Shown piece by piece: positions 15,355-17,860 of a stretch of 17,860 bases of DNA (its first letter is position 1; each line of letters begins with the position of its first letter). The notes under the pieces were generated by a model. The model had not been told where the DNA came from and searched no databases. It worked only from the letters and a program-made list of their open reading frames with translations. The stretch comes from JAWWBS01 sp033720815 (GTDB taxonomy: Bacteria; Pseudomonadota; Gammaproteobacteria; Natronospirales; JAJUFS01). Location of the stretch: positions 1 through 17,860 of the forward strand of contig JAWWBT010000032.1 of assembly GCA_033720815.1 (NCBI GenBank), in the 5' to 3' direction. The position numbers and the translations under genes were made by a program.

Positions 15355-16068
15355 TCAGTTCAGCGGTTCGAAAAGCCGCTCGCCGCGGAAGTCCCAGTCG
15401 CGCGGGTTCCAGGAATCCGCGCTGTCCAGTGACCACACCACGCCGGTGGCGCGGCCGATCAGCAACTCGCGCGGCACGGGGCCGTAGCTGCGCGAGTCCT
15501 TCGAGTTGTTGCGGTTGTCACCCATCATGAAATAGTGGTCCGCCGGAACGGTGACCGGCGCGAAACTGCGCGGTACGTTCACGTTGGGCACCTGCAGGAT
15601 GGGATGTTCGATCTCCGGCAGTCGTTCGATGTAGCGGTCCGCATCCAGTGAGAAATCCTGCGTGCGGATCGCTGCGGCGAATTCGCCATCGGCGGTGTAC
15701 TGCGAGACCTCGCCGTTGATGATCACGCGATCATCACGAACCTCGATCACGTCGCCCGGCAGGCCAATAACGCGCTTGATCAGCTGTTCGTCGGAGTAGG
15801 GGGAGGCGAAGACGGCAAGATCGCCGCGCTGCGGGTCGGCATTGCGGTCCACCACGATCGAGGAAAAGGGAATCTTCACGTCATAGGCGAGACGGCTGAC
15901 GAAGACGCGATCGCCGATGAGGATGGTCGGCTGCATCGAGCCGGTCGGCACCACGTACCAGTCGGCGACCGCGGAGCGGAAGCCGATGAACATCACCGCG
16001 AACAACAGCACCAGCCGCCACTCCTTCCAGAGTTTCCGGCCGATGCTGATGTCGCGGTGTTCGTTCAT
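15355..16068 (-). CDS. lepB: Signal peptidase I
   Basis: LepB cuts signal peptides from exported proteins at the outer face of the inner membrane. The 237-residue protein has one N-terminal membrane segment (about residues 17-33), then the catalytic serine Ser44 in PTGSMQPT and the general base Lys98 in LIKRVIGLPGD. The conserved GDNRNNSKDSR box lies near residues 189-199. E. coli LepB is longer (324 aa, two membrane segments), so this is a compact form, as seen in many bacteria. I chose the ATG at 16068 because it starts 4 bases after the ettA stop (TGA-AGCA-ATG) and begins the membrane segment normally; the frame extends upstream only by overlapping ettA. It is co-transcribed with ettA and probably translationally coupled to it. 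No terminator separates it from the converging flavoprotein gene. Confidence 0.96.
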   Translation of the reverse strand: MNEHRDISIGRKLWKEWRLVLLFAVMFIGFRSAVADWYVVPTGSMQPTILIGDRVFVSRLAYDVKIPFSSIVVDRNADPQRGDLAVFASPYSDEQLIKRVIGLPGDVIEVRDDRVIINGEVSQYTADGEFAAAIRTQDFSLDADRYIERLPEIEHPILQVPNVNVPRSFAPVTVPADHYFMMGDNRNNSKDSRSYGPVPRELLIGRATGVVWSLDSADSWNPRDWDFRGERLFEPLN

Positions 16069-16072
16069 TGCT

Positions 16073-17743
<1,671 letters not shown>

Positions 17744-17785
17744 GAATGGGCTCCGTCAGGAAAAGGGTGGAAATTCGAGACCGCA

Positions 17786-17812
17786 GATTATCGGGCCTTA
17801 GGCCCGATAATC
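17786..17812. repeat. Perfect 12-bp inverted repeat upstream of ettA
   Basis: GATTATCGGGCC (17786-17797) pairs exactly with GGCCCGATAATC (17801-17812) around a 3-base loop. No T run follows on either strand, so it is not a standard terminator. It could be the transcript-end hairpin of a minus-strand gene beyond the window, a protein-binding site, or a structured ettA leader. Confidence 0.75.
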
Positions 17813-17818
17813 CAAGTT

Positions 17819-17860
17819 TCACGCGGGTTTGACGCTCAGACGATCGGCGGTTCGCTGGTG
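17819..17860 (-). CDS. Possible C-terminal end of a minus-strand gene (partial)
   Basis: One minus-strand frame runs open from the window edge to a TGA at 17821-17819, giving only the last 13 residues (ending in DRLSVKPA). Another frame would end in SEPPIV at 17836. Either could be the tail of a gene that lies mostly outside the window, with the hairpin at 17786-17812 just after it. The stretch is too short to identify, and chance is a real alternative. Confidence 0.2.
   Translation of the reverse strand, partial: HQRTADRLSVKPA

Overview
This 17.9 kb window looks like chromosomal DNA from a GC-rich gammaproteobacterium. The evidence is a large single-chain PurL (about 1284 aa), a DUF1820 protein, an E. 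coli YbiI-type zinc-finger protein, EttA, and the five-step HutF/HutG histidine pathway typical of pseudomonads and relatives. I cannot name the genus. I see no prophage, transposon, CRISPR array, rRNA or tRNA. Most genes are housekeeping or catabolic, and all complete coding regions read through without frameshifts.

Layout. A cold-shock protein gene (minus) ends at a strong terminator and diverges from a plus-strand run: a DUF1820 protein, a WalJ/YycJ-type metallo-beta-lactamase-fold hydrolase, purL (de novo purine synthesis) and hutU (urocanate hydratase), then a ybiI-like zinc-finger gene and a two-way terminator. On the minus strand hutI and hutH overlap by 4 bp and are followed by a DUF4382 lipoprotein gene. 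hutF and hutG diverge from hutI on the plus strand and end at a 17-bp two-way terminator. Next come a putative beta-barrel outer-membrane protein (minus), a ferredoxin/flavodoxin-NAD(P)H reductase-like flavoprotein (plus), and the minus-strand pair ettA-lepB. The right edge carries a perfect 12-bp hairpin and possibly the last codons of another minus-strand gene.

Function. The hut genes together encode histidine -> urocanate (HutH) -> imidazolonepropionate (HutU) -> formiminoglutamate (HutI) -> formylglutamate plus ammonia (HutF) -> glutamate plus formate (HutG). All five enzymes are present with their key residues. The cluster is rearranged: hutU lies behind purL and is cut off from hutIH by ybiI and a lipoprotein gene on the other strand. 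No hutC-type regulator or histidine/urocanate transporter is visible.

I found no convincing undescribed multi-gene system. The best leads are the split hut locus with hutU behind purL, the repeated GYAATCYGK motif between hutI and hutF, the hairpin upstream of ettA, and the unassigned lipoprotein and outer-membrane protein.
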